Positions 31,553 through 39,112 are shown, counted from the stretch's first letter. The stretch is DNA of 41,335 nucleotides from Oscillibacter sp. (GCA_022791135.1 JAAVYM010000021.1:1-41335), one strand, 5' to 3'. Notes: a model not told the origin generated them from the letters alone. Translations and numbers: made by a program.

Positions 31553-31654
31553 ATGGAATGGAAAGCCCTTCTGCCGGCTGTCGGCCGGATTTCAGAGGAA
31601 TCTGCGTCCCGCATGGACAACTCTGTGGGCTGCACCTGGGGGTGCCCGGCATGA
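31553..31654 (+). CDS. Short ORF upstream of and overlapping hemW (33 aa)
   Basis: An ATG with GGAGG 9 bases upstream opens a 33-codon frame starting MEWKALLPAV and ending VGCTWGCPA, with two Cys residues near the end. Its stop codon overlaps the hemW start as ATGA, and it begins shortly after a predicted promoter, so it should be translated first and could couple ribosomes into hemW. I do not recognise the peptide. It may be a leader peptide or a small protein. Chance is possible for an ORF this short, but the ribosome site, promoter placement and overlap argue for use. Confidence 0.45.
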   Translation: MEWKALLPAVGRISEESASRMDNSVGCTWGCPA

Positions 31655-32796
31655 GCAAGCCCCTAGGTATTTACATTCATGTCCCCTTTTGCAAACAAAA
31701 ATGTATTTACTGCGATTTTTACTCCCTTCCCTGTCAAGAGGACCGGATGGACGATTACGTCTCTGCTCTCCAGGGCCAGCTGGCGGAGGCCGATTTTTCC
31801 GGCTATGCGGCGGACAGCGTCTACTTCGGCGGCGGGACCCCCAGTTATCTGGGACCCCGCCGGCTGGCTCGGCTGCTGGAGGCGGTAGCCGATGTCTGCC
31901 CTGTGACAGCGGACGCCGAGATCACGTTTGAGGCCAACCCGGATTCCGCCGGGGAACCGAAGGGACTGTCTGTCCTCCGGAAGGCGGGCTTTAACCGGAT
32001 TTCCCTGGGGATGCAATCTGCTGACGACCTTGAGCTGAAGGCCCTGGGCCGGGTCCACACTATGGCCCAAGTTCAAAAGGCGGTGGACGCCGCCCGGCGG
32101 GCGGGGTTTGAAAACTTCTCTCTGGATTTAATTTACGGCCTGCCGGGCCAGACGCTCGCCCGCTGGCGGGAGAACCTGGCCGCCGCTGTAGCCCTGGGTC
32201 CGGAGCACCTGTCCTGCTATGGGCTGAAGGCCGAGGAGGGGACCCCCCTCTATGCCCGGCGGGATACCTTGCCCGGGGAGGACCTTCAGGCGGACATGTA
32301 CCTGGAAACCACGAATTTCCTGGAATCCCAGGGCTGGCGGCAGTACGAGATCTCCAACTTCGCCAGGCCGGGGTGGGAGTCCCGGCATAATCTCAAATAT
32401 TGGACCTTGGGGGAGTACGCGGGCTTCGGGCCAGGCGCGCACTCCGACTTCCGGGGCGTTCGCTATGCCTGGGCGCGAGATTTGGACGCCTTCCTTCGGG
32501 GGGATGGACGTTGCTCCGCGTCTGAGGAGGTCTCCCCGGCGGAGCGGGAGCGGGAGTGGCTGATGTTGGGCCTTCGCACCGCCCGGGGATTGGACCCGGC
32601 GGTCTACAAGGAGCGCTTCGGCCAACGTTTCGGGCAGTTCCTCCCTTTTTTGGAGCGCTGCGAGGCGGCAGGTTACGCCCGCTTCGAAGAGAGCCGCTGG
32701 CGGTTGACCCCCAGGGGTTTCCTGGTTTCCAATTCCATCATTGGGGAGCTTTTAGCCCAGCAGGAGCATTTCGCTACCTCGTTCGGAAAGGATTGA
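31651..32796 (+). CDS. hemW: Radical SAM heme chaperone / coproporphyrinogen dehydrogenase-like HemW
   Basis: A 381-residue radical SAM protein. The start GIYIHVPFCKQKCIYCDFYS carries the CX3CX2C cluster ligands C14, C18 and C21, and the YCDFYS form is typical of HemW. Further matches are VYFGGGTPSYL, EITFEANPDS, RISLGMQSADDLELKALGRVH, FSLDLIYGLPGQT, YEISNFARPGWESRHNLKYW and GFGPGAHS. HemW is regarded as a heme-transfer protein rather than an oxygen-independent HemN. The ATG at 31651 follows GGGGGTG. It heads an operon with the CmpB-type membrane protein 4 bases downstream. Confidence 0.94.
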   Translation: MSKPLGIYIHVPFCKQKCIYCDFYSLPCQEDRMDDYVSALQGQLAEADFSGYAADSVYFGGGTPSYLGPRRLARLLEAVADVCPVTADAEITFEANPDSAGEPKGLSVLRKAGFNRISLGMQSADDLELKALGRVHTMAQVQKAVDAARRAGFENFSLDLIYGLPGQTLARWRENLAAAVALGPEHLSCYGLKAEEGTPLYARRDTLPGEDLQADMYLETTNFLESQGWRQYEISNFARPGWESRHNLKYWTLGEYAGFGPGAHSDFRGVRYAWARDLDAFLRGDGRCSASEEVSPAEREREWLMLGLRTARGLDPAVYKERFGQRFGQFLPFLERCEAAGYARFEESRWRLTPRGFLVSNSIIGELLAQQEHFATSFGKD

Positions 32797-32800
32797 TTGT

Positions 32801-33820
32801 ATGCATGTCTACACCAGCAGCCAATGGGTGCTGCTGTTCTTCTTTTACTGCTTCTGCGGCTGGGTCTGGGAGTCCTGCTATGTCTCTGTCTGCCAGCGGC
32901 GTTGGGTGAACCGGGGCTTTCTTCACGGTCCTCTGCTGCCCATTTACGGTTCTGGGGCCATCCTCATCCTCCTGGCCACCATCCCCGTGGCGGAGGACCT
33001 GCGGCTGGTCTGGTTTTTCGGCATGCTGGCCGCTACTGTGCTGGAGTACGTCACCGGAGACGTAATGGAGCGGATTTTTAAGGTCCGCTATTGGGATTAC
33101 TCCAACCAGAAATGCAACCTCAACGGTCACATCTGCCTGACCAGCTCCATCGCCTGGGGATTCTTCTCCATCCTGCTGGTGCGGTTTATTCATCCCCCTA
33201 TTGCCCGGCTGCTGGCCCGGGTGCCCGCGCTGTGCGTGGATCCTCTGGCCTTTGTCCTCACCGCCGCCTTTACCGTGGACGCGGTCCGCTCCGTCCAGGC
33301 CGCGCTGAATTTGCGGGATCTGCTGGCCAGGGCTATGGAGGAGAACGAGGAGCTGCGACGTCTGGCTATGCGAGCGGAGGTGTATGCCGCCTTCGCCGGG
33401 GACGATCTCCGGCGCTTCCGGGAACGGACAGAGCTGGAAAAGCTGGAGCTGCGGCAGCGAGTGGAAGAGGGCTTGGCAGAACGCCGCCAGGCCCGGGCCG
33501 AGCGGGTGGAAGCTTCGCTTCGCCGCCGTGCCTCCGCCAAGCTGGAGGCCCTGTCCACTATCTCCAGCGCACTGGAAACTTGCCGGAACCATTTGGACAG
33601 TTTGCCCGATTTGACTGGGGACGAGCTGGAGCGCCGCCGTGCGGATCTGGAGGAGGTCATCCAGCGGGTCCGGGACAGAGAGGCCGCCATTCGGGGACGC
33701 TCTACTGCCGCATATCACCGGTCCCTGCGCATCCTGCGGGCCAATCCCTCTGCTGTGTCGAAGGAGTTCGGCGGAGTTTTGGAGAAGCTGAAGACCCTGG
33801 GAAGGGACGGAGAGGACTGA
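32801..33820 (+). CDS. Putative ABC-transporter type IV (CmpB) membrane protein with long coiled coil
   Basis: A 339-residue protein. Residues 1-165 form about four to five membrane segments with the PF06541-type pattern: YCFCGWVWESCYVSVCQRRWVNRGFLHGPLLPIYGSGAI and LEYVTGDVMERIFKVRYWDYS, then LNGHICLTSSIAWGFFS. Residues ~165-320 are charged and helical (LRDLLARAMEENEELRRLA, RRFRERTELEKLELRQRVEEGLAERRQ), most likely a cytoplasmic coiled coil. The family is named as an ABC permease, but no ATPase gene is near and transport is unproven. AAAGGA lies before the ATG. It is coupled to hemW with a 4-base gap. Confidence 0.83.
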   Translation: MHVYTSSQWVLLFFFYCFCGWVWESCYVSVCQRRWVNRGFLHGPLLPIYGSGAILILLATIPVAEDLRLVWFFGMLAATVLEYVTGDVMERIFKVRYWDYSNQKCNLNGHICLTSSIAWGFFSILLVRFIHPPIARLLARVPALCVDPLAFVLTAAFTVDAVRSVQAALNLRDLLARAMEENEELRRLAMRAEVYAAFAGDDLRRFRERTELEKLELRQRVEEGLAERRQARAERVEASLRRRASAKLEALSTISSALETCRNHLDSLPDLTGDELERRRADLEEVIQRVRDREAAIRGRSTAAYHRSLRILRANPSAVSKEFGGVLEKLKTLGRDGED

Positions 33821-33825
33821 TTCTA

Positions 33826-33854
33826 AAAAAGAAAGCCCCCTGCAAGGGGGCTTT
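33826..33854 (-). terminator. Terminator of the DUF4298 gene
   Basis: AAAGCCCCC pairs with GGGGGCTTT around a 5-base loop. CTTTTTT follows on the minus strand. It sits between the convergent stop codons and may act on both strands. Confidence 0.85.
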
Positions 33855-33858
33855 CCGA

Positions 33859-34167
33859 TTAGCTCCGGGCAGACAGCGTACCTTTCTCCGGCGGCTTTAG
33901 GCGCTTTTGCAGGTGGGCGTTATCCGTGAGGAGGTCGTACAGCGCGTCCTCGGAGAGGACGCCCCGCTTCAAACCGGCGGGAAGCTTCCCGGCGCAATCG
34001 TCGTCATAGTCCTGCATCCACTGGCCGCTGCTGTAATAGGCTTCCAGCTCCGCCAGACCCGGCTGAACGGCATCGTAACGGTCCAGGGCGCGGCTCAGGG
34101 CTTCCACTGCCTCCGCGGCCTCATCAAGAAGGTGCTCCATATAGGTGATCCGCTCAATCTGTTCCAT
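33859..34167 (-). CDS. DUF4298 family protein
   Basis: A 102-residue soluble, acidic, mostly helical protein. QIERITYMEHLLDEAAEAVEAL followed by LAELEAYYSSGQWMQDYDDDCAGKLPAGLKRGVLSEDALYDLLTDN matches DUF4298, a small family of unknown function in Firmicutes. AAGGAGGAA gives an excellent ribosome site. It follows mreB on the same strand after a perfect hairpin. Confidence 0.85.
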   Translation of the reverse strand: MEQIERITYMEHLLDEAAEAVEALSRALDRYDAVQPGLAELEAYYSSGQWMQDYDDDCAGKLPAGLKRGVLSEDALYDLLTDNAHLQKRLKPPEKGTLSARS

Positions 34168-34184
34168 CGGGTTCCTCCTTGACC

Positions 34185-34216
34185 AGAAGCCGCCGGATTT
34201 TGATCCGGCGGCTTCT
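34185..34216 (-). terminator. Hairpin after mreB
   Basis: AGAAGCCGCCGGAT pairs exactly with ATCCGGCGGCTTCT around TTTG, directly after the mreB stop codon. No T-run follows on the minus strand, so it may be an mRNA-stabilising or attenuating hairpin rather than a full terminator; the ribosome site of the DUF4298 gene comes right after it. Confidence 0.6.
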
Positions 34217-34217
34217 A

Positions 34218-35237
34218 TTAGCTCATCTGCTTGCGGCGGCTGAGGTTCATGGTGCCGTCCTGCATGTTGTTCAGGGTCTCCAGGCTCTTTCCGGTACCCA
34301 GGGCCACGCAGGAGATCGCGTCGTCAGCAATCAGGGTATGAATACCTGTCCGGGCGGTGACCAGCTTGTCAAAGCCGGACACCAGGCTGCCGCCGCCGGT
34401 CATCACAATGCCATTGGTGGAGATGTCTGCTACCAGCTCCGGCGGCGTCCGTTCCAGCACGGAGTGAATCGCCTCCATAATCCGCTCCACCGGCTCCTCA
34501 AAGGCGTCCATCATCTCCGTGGAGCTGACTGAGACCACCTTGGGCAGACCCGTAAGGAGACAGCGGCCCTTGACATCCATCAGCTCCTCTTCGTCCTTGG
34601 GAAAGACGCAGCCGATCTGCTTTTTCATCTCCTCAGCAGTGCGCTCGCCCACCAGGAGGTTGTGCTTGCGGCGCATATACTTGACCACGGCTTCGTTCAG
34701 CTGGTCGCCGGCAATCTTGATGGACGCGGACTCCACCACGCCCCCCAGAGAGATGACGGCGATATCTGCCGTGCCGCCACCGATGTCCACCACCATGTGC
34801 CCGTCCGGCTTAGCAATGTCAATGCCCGCACCGATAGCGGCAGCCACGGGTTCCTCAATGAGGTACACCTTCCGGGCACCGGCGGAGATGCCCGCGTCGA
34901 TGACAGCGCGCTCTTCGACCTCGGTGATGCCGGAGGGGACGCAGATAATGACCCGGGGCTTGAAAACGGAGACCCCGGCCACCTTGTGGATGAACTCCCG
35001 GAGCATGCGCTCCGTCATGTCGTAGTCGGAAATCACGCCCTCCCGCAGGGGACGAATTGCAATAATATTGCCTGGGGTCCGGCCCAGCATGGCCTGAGCC
35101 TCAGCGCCCACCTTCAGCAGCTTGCCGGTGTTTTTATCCAAAGCAACCACAGAAGGTTCGTTTAGCACGATGCCCTTCCCTCTTACAAATACCAAAACCG
35201 AAGCGGTACCAAGGTCGATACCGATATCCTTTGCCAT
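34218..35237 (-). CDS. mreB: Rod shape-determining protein MreB/Mbl
   Basis: A 339-residue bacterial actin that organises lateral wall synthesis on the inner membrane face. The phosphate-1 loop GIDLGTASVLVFV, connect region IAIRPLREGVISDYD, VPSGITEVEERAVIDA, phosphate-2 MVVDIGGGTADIAVISLGG, and adenosine motif VMTGGGSLVSGFDKL are all present. I choose the ATG at 35237; the ATG at 35252 overlaps its GGAGG ribosome site. A strong promoter lies 80 bases upstream, inside the tail of the comF frame. The usual partners mreC and mreD are absent, so this may be the solitary Mbl-type paralogue. Confidence 0.95.
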   Translation of the reverse strand: MAKDIGIDLGTASVLVFVRGKGIVLNEPSVVALDKNTGKLLKVGAEAQAMLGRTPGNIIAIRPLREGVISDYDMTERMLREFIHKVAGVSVFKPRVIICVPSGITEVEERAVIDAGISAGARKVYLIEEPVAAAIGAGIDIAKPDGHMVVDIGGGTADIAVISLGGVVESASIKIAGDQLNEAVVKYMRRKHNLLVGERTAEEMKKQIGCVFPKDEEELMDVKGRCLLTGLPKVVSVSSTEMMDAFEEPVERIMEAIHSVLERTPPELVADISTNGIVMTGGGSLVSGFDKLVTARTGIHTLIADDAISCVALGTGKSLETLNNMQDGTMNLSRRKQMS

Positions 35238-35252
35238 GGGCAATTCCTCCAT

Positions 35253-35957
35253 TTATCTTATGTCCAATCCCAGCTGCCGAAATATCCGCCAGCGAATCCA
35301 TAAAGTAACAACGTACATTATACTGTCAGTCCGCCCAGAATGCAAGTCCATTCTTTCGCTTTTTCTCCCCCGTTTTCCCCTTTTCGCCCTGTCGGGGAAA
35401 AGCTGCGGCGGCACAGACAACCTCCCCCGCACCCGCCGCCCCGCGCAGTCCCCGGTGGGACGATAGACCCGGAGGGTGTTGCGACGGCGGGCCTCAACGC
35501 TTTGCAAAGAGGACTGAGCAGGGTTGTCCCGAATTTTGCGCAGGAGACGCTCCGGCTTCGTATCCCAGAGCCTACAGGCGTTTTCCGCCAGGAGCTGCGC
35601 CTGGTCATAGCCCCGCTTCCGCAGCCGTTTGGCGCTGACGGGAACCCAGGTCACAGTGTCAAACCCACCGGAAAAGTGCTCCGCAGCGCACTGGGCAATC
35701 AGGCCGCCCAGAGGCACGGCCGCGCCCACGGCGCTGTGGAATTTGAACCGCCGGATGCTCTCCCGGACGGAGCCTTCGTACCACAGCGGCGCAGCGCAGA
35801 GCAGGCCCGGTTCCAACTCCCGAAGAACATGATCCTCGTCCGTCCACGGAAGGCTCTCCAGACAATGGGGACAGATGCCCGGCACATCCTGCACCCGGCC
35901 GCAGAAGGGGCACTTTACTGGGAAGAGCAGGTCGAGCAGGACGCTGAATAAGCTCAT
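35253..35957 (-). pseudogene. comF: ComF family protein, catalytic C terminus missing
   Basis: The N-terminal two-thirds are good ComF: zinc finger CPFCGRVQDVPGICPHC (C16, C19, C29, C32), LWYEGSVRESIRRFKFHS, VTWVPVSAKRLRKRGYDQAQLLAENA and the Q..L...R..N pattern. After CAGRRV, near residue 180, the family should continue with the PRPP-binding loop (LLVDDxxTTGxT). Here the frame instead enters a basic, unrelated sequence (PQLFPDRAKRGKRGRKSERMD) and runs across the mreB promoter. Neither other frame restores the missing loop. The gene is therefore truncated by a deletion or rearrangement and probably cannot act as a phosphoribosyltransferase-like protein. The start has GGGGGG upstream. It lies 15 bases after the XRE regulator gene. 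Confidence 0.8.
35317..35345 (-). promoter_or_regulatory. Sigma-A-type promoter for mreB
   Basis: On the minus strand TTGCAT, a 17-bp spacer and perfect TATAAT. It lies within the read-through tail of the truncated comF frame. Confidence 0.88.
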
Positions 35958-35972
35958 AGAGGCAACCCCCCT

Positions 35973-36221
35973 TTACTGGGAGACCCGGCAGGGCTTCAGC
36001 AGTTCGTCATAGGTAGTTCGGAGCGCATCACGAATTGCACGCAGCTGGGATGCCTGAATATGCTGGGCGCCCCGTTCAATTTTGACCAGGGCCTCCCTGG
36101 TCATGGAAATGCCCTCCAATTGTAGGAGGCTTACCAAATCGGTTTGCTTTATTCCACGCTGTTTGCGGATTTCCCGGATGTTCATGCCGATGGGAATGTC
36201 CTGCTTAATTTTCTGATCCAT
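35973..36221 (-). CDS. XRE family helix-turn-helix regulator
   Basis: An 82-residue protein consisting of one HTH_3 domain: IGMNIREIRKQRGIKQTDLVSLLQLEGISMTREALVKIERGAQHIQASQLRAIRDAL. It should bind DNA as a dimer. GAGGTAA supports the ATG. Two near-identical palindromes (36241-36256 and 36292-36307) lie in its promoter region, which points to autoregulation. It precedes comF and is probably co-transcribed with it. Such small XRE proteins occur in many Clostridia; the regulon beyond its own operon is not visible here. Confidence 0.9.
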   Translation of the reverse strand: MDQKIKQDIPIGMNIREIRKQRGIKQTDLVSLLQLEGISMTREALVKIERGAQHIQASQLRAIRDALRTTYDELLKPCRVSQ

Positions 36222-36240
36222 CTGAAATTACCTCGCAAAA

Positions 36241-36256
36241 GGACCCATCTGGGTTC
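36241..36256. promoter_or_regulatory. Predicted XRE operator, proximal site
   Basis: GGACCCATCTGGGTTC is an imperfect palindrome 20 bases before the XRE start codon. It matches the distal site at 13 of 16 positions. Confidence 0.6.
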
Positions 36257-36291
36257 ATTTTTCTATTTTATGGAGGAATTATTTTTCAAAG

Positions 36292-36307
36292 GGACCCGTT
36301 TGGGTCC
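36292..36307. promoter_or_regulatory. Predicted XRE operator, distal site
   Basis: GGACCCGTTTGGGTCC has exact GGACCC/GGGTCC arms. Its start is 51 bp from the proximal site, about five helical turns, so dimers at both sites would lie on roughly the same DNA face. A likely -35 (TTGAAA on the minus strand) adjoins it. Confidence 0.6.
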
Positions 36308-36448
36308 ATCGTGCTTTCATTCCCGTAGCCTTCCGCTGTTGGGCCACCCTGGAACTTCGCCAGTTTCACCAAGTTTATGTGGGATTGGATGGAAGGCTGT
36401 GATAAAATTGAGGGTAGTGAGTTAGGATAGTAAGGAGAGGCTATTATT

Positions 36449-36864
36449 ATGATGACCGTGAGGAAAGCTTCCATATTTCCTGCCCCAAGAAGCGACGTGC
36501 TTTCCAAGTTTCAAAAGCTGGAGACATTGCAATATATAGCTGCACCATATGCAACATTTATTCCCGTCAGCACAGAAGGAGCCGCGCTGTGGAAGCCGGG
36601 GAGTGTCTCATCTTACTACTTCAAGCTCTTCAGGGTGATTCCATGCGAGAAGTTTGATGAAATGGAAGGCGTGAGCAGCAAAGAAGGAAATGTCTATGTG
36701 CCGGTGTGGAATCATGACTTCATTAAAAAAAGATTGATGATCAGCATACCGAATATAGGGACCAAGTAGTAATAGACACTGGATGGAAAACTGTTTTGGT
36801 TTACCTGCGGGCATGCTGATTTTACACACATAGGCAGAGGAAATGGACTAAAATTTCGCGTTGA
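36449..36864 (+). pseudogene. Broken SRPBCC (START-like) family protein gene
   Basis: The first ~96 residues (VRKASIFPAPRSDVLSKFQKLETLQYIAAPYATF...VPVWNH) match the start of small SRPBCC-fold proteins. In an A7 run at 36724-36730 the frame is lost and ends after a few foreign residues at 36769. In the -1 frame the family sequence resumes (DDQHTEYRDQVVIDTGWKTVLVYLRAC), hits a TGA at 36817-36819 where Trp would be expected, and continues as FYTHRQRKW before stopping at 36864. One missing A and one nonsense change explain both, so the gene is a decayed copy. AGGAGAGG precedes the ATG. The region is clearly richer in A+T than its surroundings, suggesting transfer. Confidence 0.75.
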
Positions 36865-36975
36865 ATGGGATTATTCACAACTGTATGGTGCAATTGACTG
36901 CCGATTTACGTATTGCGGTGAAAGTCTTGGAAGCAGCTGGATGACAAGACAAGCAGAGCAGGACGCAAATTTTTG

Positions 36976-37004
36976 GTGACAAAAGAAAGAATTTCTGTTA
37001 TACT
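36976..37004 (+). promoter_or_regulatory. Sigma-A-type promoter for thrH
   Basis: GTGACA, a 17-bp spacer and TATACT lie 55 bases before the thrH start codon. Confidence 0.75.
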
Positions 37005-37059
37005 GACCCTGCATAAGGTGTGAATTCCCCATTTATTTGGGATACTAAGGAGAAATAAT

Positions 37060-37659
37060 ATGAACATTGTTTGCTTAGACATGGAAGGCGTCCTTGTCCC
37101 TGAAATCTGGATTGCCTTCTCTGAGGCCAGCGGCATTCCGGAGCTTCGCCGCACGACTCGGGATGAACCTGACTACAACAAGCTGATGAACTTTCGCCTC
37201 GGCATCCTCAAGGAGCACGGCCTGGGCCTGAAGGAGATTCAGGCCACCATCGCTAAAATCGATCCCCTCCCCGGCGCGAAGGAGTTTCTGGACGAGCTGC
37301 GCTCCATCACCCAGGTGCTGATCCTCAGCGACACGTTTGAGCAGTTTGCCAAGCCCCTGATGGAAAAGCTCAATTGGCCCACTATTTTCTGCAACTCCCT
37401 GGAGGTGGCCCCCAGCGGGGAGATCACCGGGTATAAAATGCGCTGCGAGAAGTCCAAGCTCACCACCGTCAAGGCCCTTCAGTCCATCGGATATGAAACC
37501 ATCGCCGCCGGAGACAGCTTCAACGACCTGGGGATGATCCAGGCCAGCAAGGCGGGCTTCCTCTTCAAGAGCACCGAGCAGATTAAGAAGGATTACCCGG
37601 AACTCCCCGCTTACGAGGAGTTCGGAGACCTGCTTGCCGCCATCAAGGCTGTGCTGTAA
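37060..37659 (+). CDS. thrH: ThrH-type phosphoserine phosphatase/homoserine phosphotransferase
   Basis: A 199-residue HAD-superfamily enzyme. Motif I is CLDMEGVLVPE (nucleophile D7 in DMEG, the ThrH form of DxDGT), motif II ILSDTF, and motif III/IV AGDSFNDLGMI with the preceding Lys region. ThrH dephosphorylates phosphoserine and can move the phosphate to homoserine. Length fits ThrH (about 205). AAGGAGAA gives a clear start. A 47-residue membrane protein gene follows after 7 bases and then DUF1015, so the three are probably co-transcribed. Confidence 0.93.
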   Translation: MNIVCLDMEGVLVPEIWIAFSEASGIPELRRTTRDEPDYNKLMNFRLGILKEHGLGLKEIQATIAKIDPLPGAKEFLDELRSITQVLILSDTFEQFAKPLMEKLNWPTIFCNSLEVAPSGEITGYKMRCEKSKLTTVKALQSIGYETIAAGDSFNDLGMIQASKAGFLFKSTEQIKKDYPELPAYEEFGDLLAAIKAVL

Positions 37660-37666
37660 AGCCGGG

Positions 37667-37810
37667 ATGGGACTGGATGTCTTCTTTGCGGGCGTGTGGG
37701 AGATTTTTAAGGGGCCGCTGATTTTTCTGGCGATTCCGGCCATTCCCCTGCTTGTGATTTGCCTGACGCTGATTGCCGCGATGACAGTCCGGGAGTTTCG
37801 AAAAAAATAG
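37667..37810 (+). CDS. Small single-pass membrane protein (47 aa)
   Basis: An ATG 7 bases after thrH opens a 47-codon frame: a short polar start (MGLDVFFAGVWEIFKGP), one long hydrophobic helix (LIFLAIPAIPLLVICLTLIAA), and a basic end (TVREFRKK). The positive charges lie after the helix, as for a C-in protein. The ribosome site is weak (GCCGGG), so translation may be coupled to thrH. I do not recognise it; the hydrophobic helix and snug position support a real gene. Confidence 0.55.
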   Translation: MGLDVFFAGVWEIFKGPLIFLAIPAIPLLVICLTLIAAMTVREFRKK

Positions 37811-37828
37811 TTCGAAGGGAGACGAGAC

Positions 37829-39112
37829 ATGAATCCGAAATTCGAGAAGCTGGGCTTTTATCCCGCCGACATCCTCCTGCCCAGGGAGGGCACCGATATG
37901 ACGAAATGGGCGGTGGTCGCCTGCGATCAGTTTACCTCCCAGCCGGAGTATTGGCGGGCTGTGGAGGAGAATGTGGGGGACGCCCCCTCCGCCCTGCGGC
38001 TCATCCTCCCGGAGGCGGCGCTGAACGGCCCGGACGTGGACGCGCGGATTGCTGCCGTGAACGCCGCCATGGAGAAATACCTGTCCGAGGGTCTGTTCCG
38101 GGAACTGAAGGACAGCCTCCTCTATATCGAGCGGGTGCAGTCCGATGGAAAGACCCGCCACGGCCTCATCGGCATGGTGGACCTGGAGCAATACGACTTT
38201 ACCCCCGGCTCCGGCGCGCTGATCCGCGCCACCGAGGGCACGGTCCTCTCCCGTATCCCCCCCAGGGTGAAGGTCCGGAAGGACGCCCCCATCGAGATCC
38301 CCCACGTCATGCTGCTGATTGACGACCCCAACAAGACCGTCATCGAACCCCTGACCCGCGCCTCCGGCGAGATGGAGAAGCTGTATCACTTCGATCTCCA
38401 GCAGGGCGGGGGAAGTATCACCGGCTGGCGGCTGACTGCCGGGCAGGCGGACGGCGCGGCCGACGCCTTGGCCGCTCTGTGCTCTCCCGAGGAGCAGGCG
38501 TGGAAGTACGGCGTGAAGAACGCTGCGCCGCTGCTGTTTGCCGTGGGCGACGGGAACCACTCCCTGGCCACGGCCAAGCAGTGCTATGAAGACCTGAAGA
38601 AGGTCACTCCCGAAAGCGAGTGGGCCGGCCTCCCTGCCCGGTACGCCCTGGTGGAGGTGGTGAACAACCACGACGATGCCCTCCAGTTCGAACCCATCCA
38701 CCGCTGTGTCTTCGGTGTGAAGCCGGAGGAGATCCTGGAGGCGTTCAAGGCTTACTACCCCGGCGCGCACGAGGGAAAGGGTGAGGGTCATACCATCGCC
38801 TATACCCATGCCGGCGGCAGCGGCTTCGTGACGGTTCCGAACCCCCGTGTTCAGCTGGCGGTGGGGACGCTCCAGGCGTTTTTGGACGCCTATGTCAAGG
38901 ACCACCCTGGCGAGGTGGACTATATCCATGGCGACGAGGTGACGGATCGCCTGGGCAGTCAGCCGGACAGCATCGGCTTCAAGCTTCCCGCCATGGGAAA
39001 GCAGCAGTTGTTCAAGACCGTTATGGCCGACGGGGTGCTTCCTCGGAAGACCTTCTCCATGGGTCACGCCCAGGACAAGCGCTATTACGTAGAAGCCCGA
39101 AAAATCCGTTAA
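37829..39112 (+). CDS. DUF1015 family protein
   Basis: A 427-residue cytoplasmic protein of DUF1015 (COG4198). The start GFYPADILLPREGTDMTKWAVVACDQFTSQPEYW, then RHGLIGMVDLEQYDF and LIRATEGTVLSRIPPRVKVRKDAPIEIPHVMLLIDD, and LLFAVGDGNHSLATAKQCYEDLK are characteristic. GDGNHS recalls the Asp-Gly-His/Asn-His motif of ParB-fold kinases, and the family is often found near serine-biosynthesis genes. Together with ThrH upstream this suggests a phosphoserine/serine-linked role, which is inference. GAAGGGAG precedes the ATG. Length is normal. Confidence 0.9.
   Translation: MNPKFEKLGFYPADILLPREGTDMTKWAVVACDQFTSQPEYWRAVEENVGDAPSALRLILPEAALNGPDVDARIAAVNAAMEKYLSEGLFRELKDSLLYIERVQSDGKTRHGLIGMVDLEQYDFTPGSGALIRATEGTVLSRIPPRVKVRKDAPIEIPHVMLLIDDPNKTVIEPLTRASGEMEKLYHFDLQQGGGSITGWRLTAGQADGAADALAALCSPEEQAWKYGVKNAAPLLFAVGDGNHSLATAKQCYEDLKKVTPESEWAGLPARYALVEVVNNHDDALQFEPIHRCVFGVKPEEILEAFKAYYPGAHEGKGEGHTIAYTHAGGSGFVTVPNPRVQLAVGTLQAFLDAYVKDHPGEVDYIHGDEVTDRLGSQPDSIGFKLPAMGKQQLFKTVMADGVLPRKTFSMGHAQDKRYYVEARKIR

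Noticed and set aside
31411-31560. Sigma-G promoter for spoVAC
   Set aside because: A GGAATA and a CACTATC can be found upstream, but spacing and sequence fit the sigma-F/G consensus poorly.
37643-39067. 474-residue open frame on the minus strand
   Set aside because: Exactly antisense to DUF1015, low-complexity Gly/His/Leu-rich product without a ribosome site; a by-product of high GC at third codon positions.
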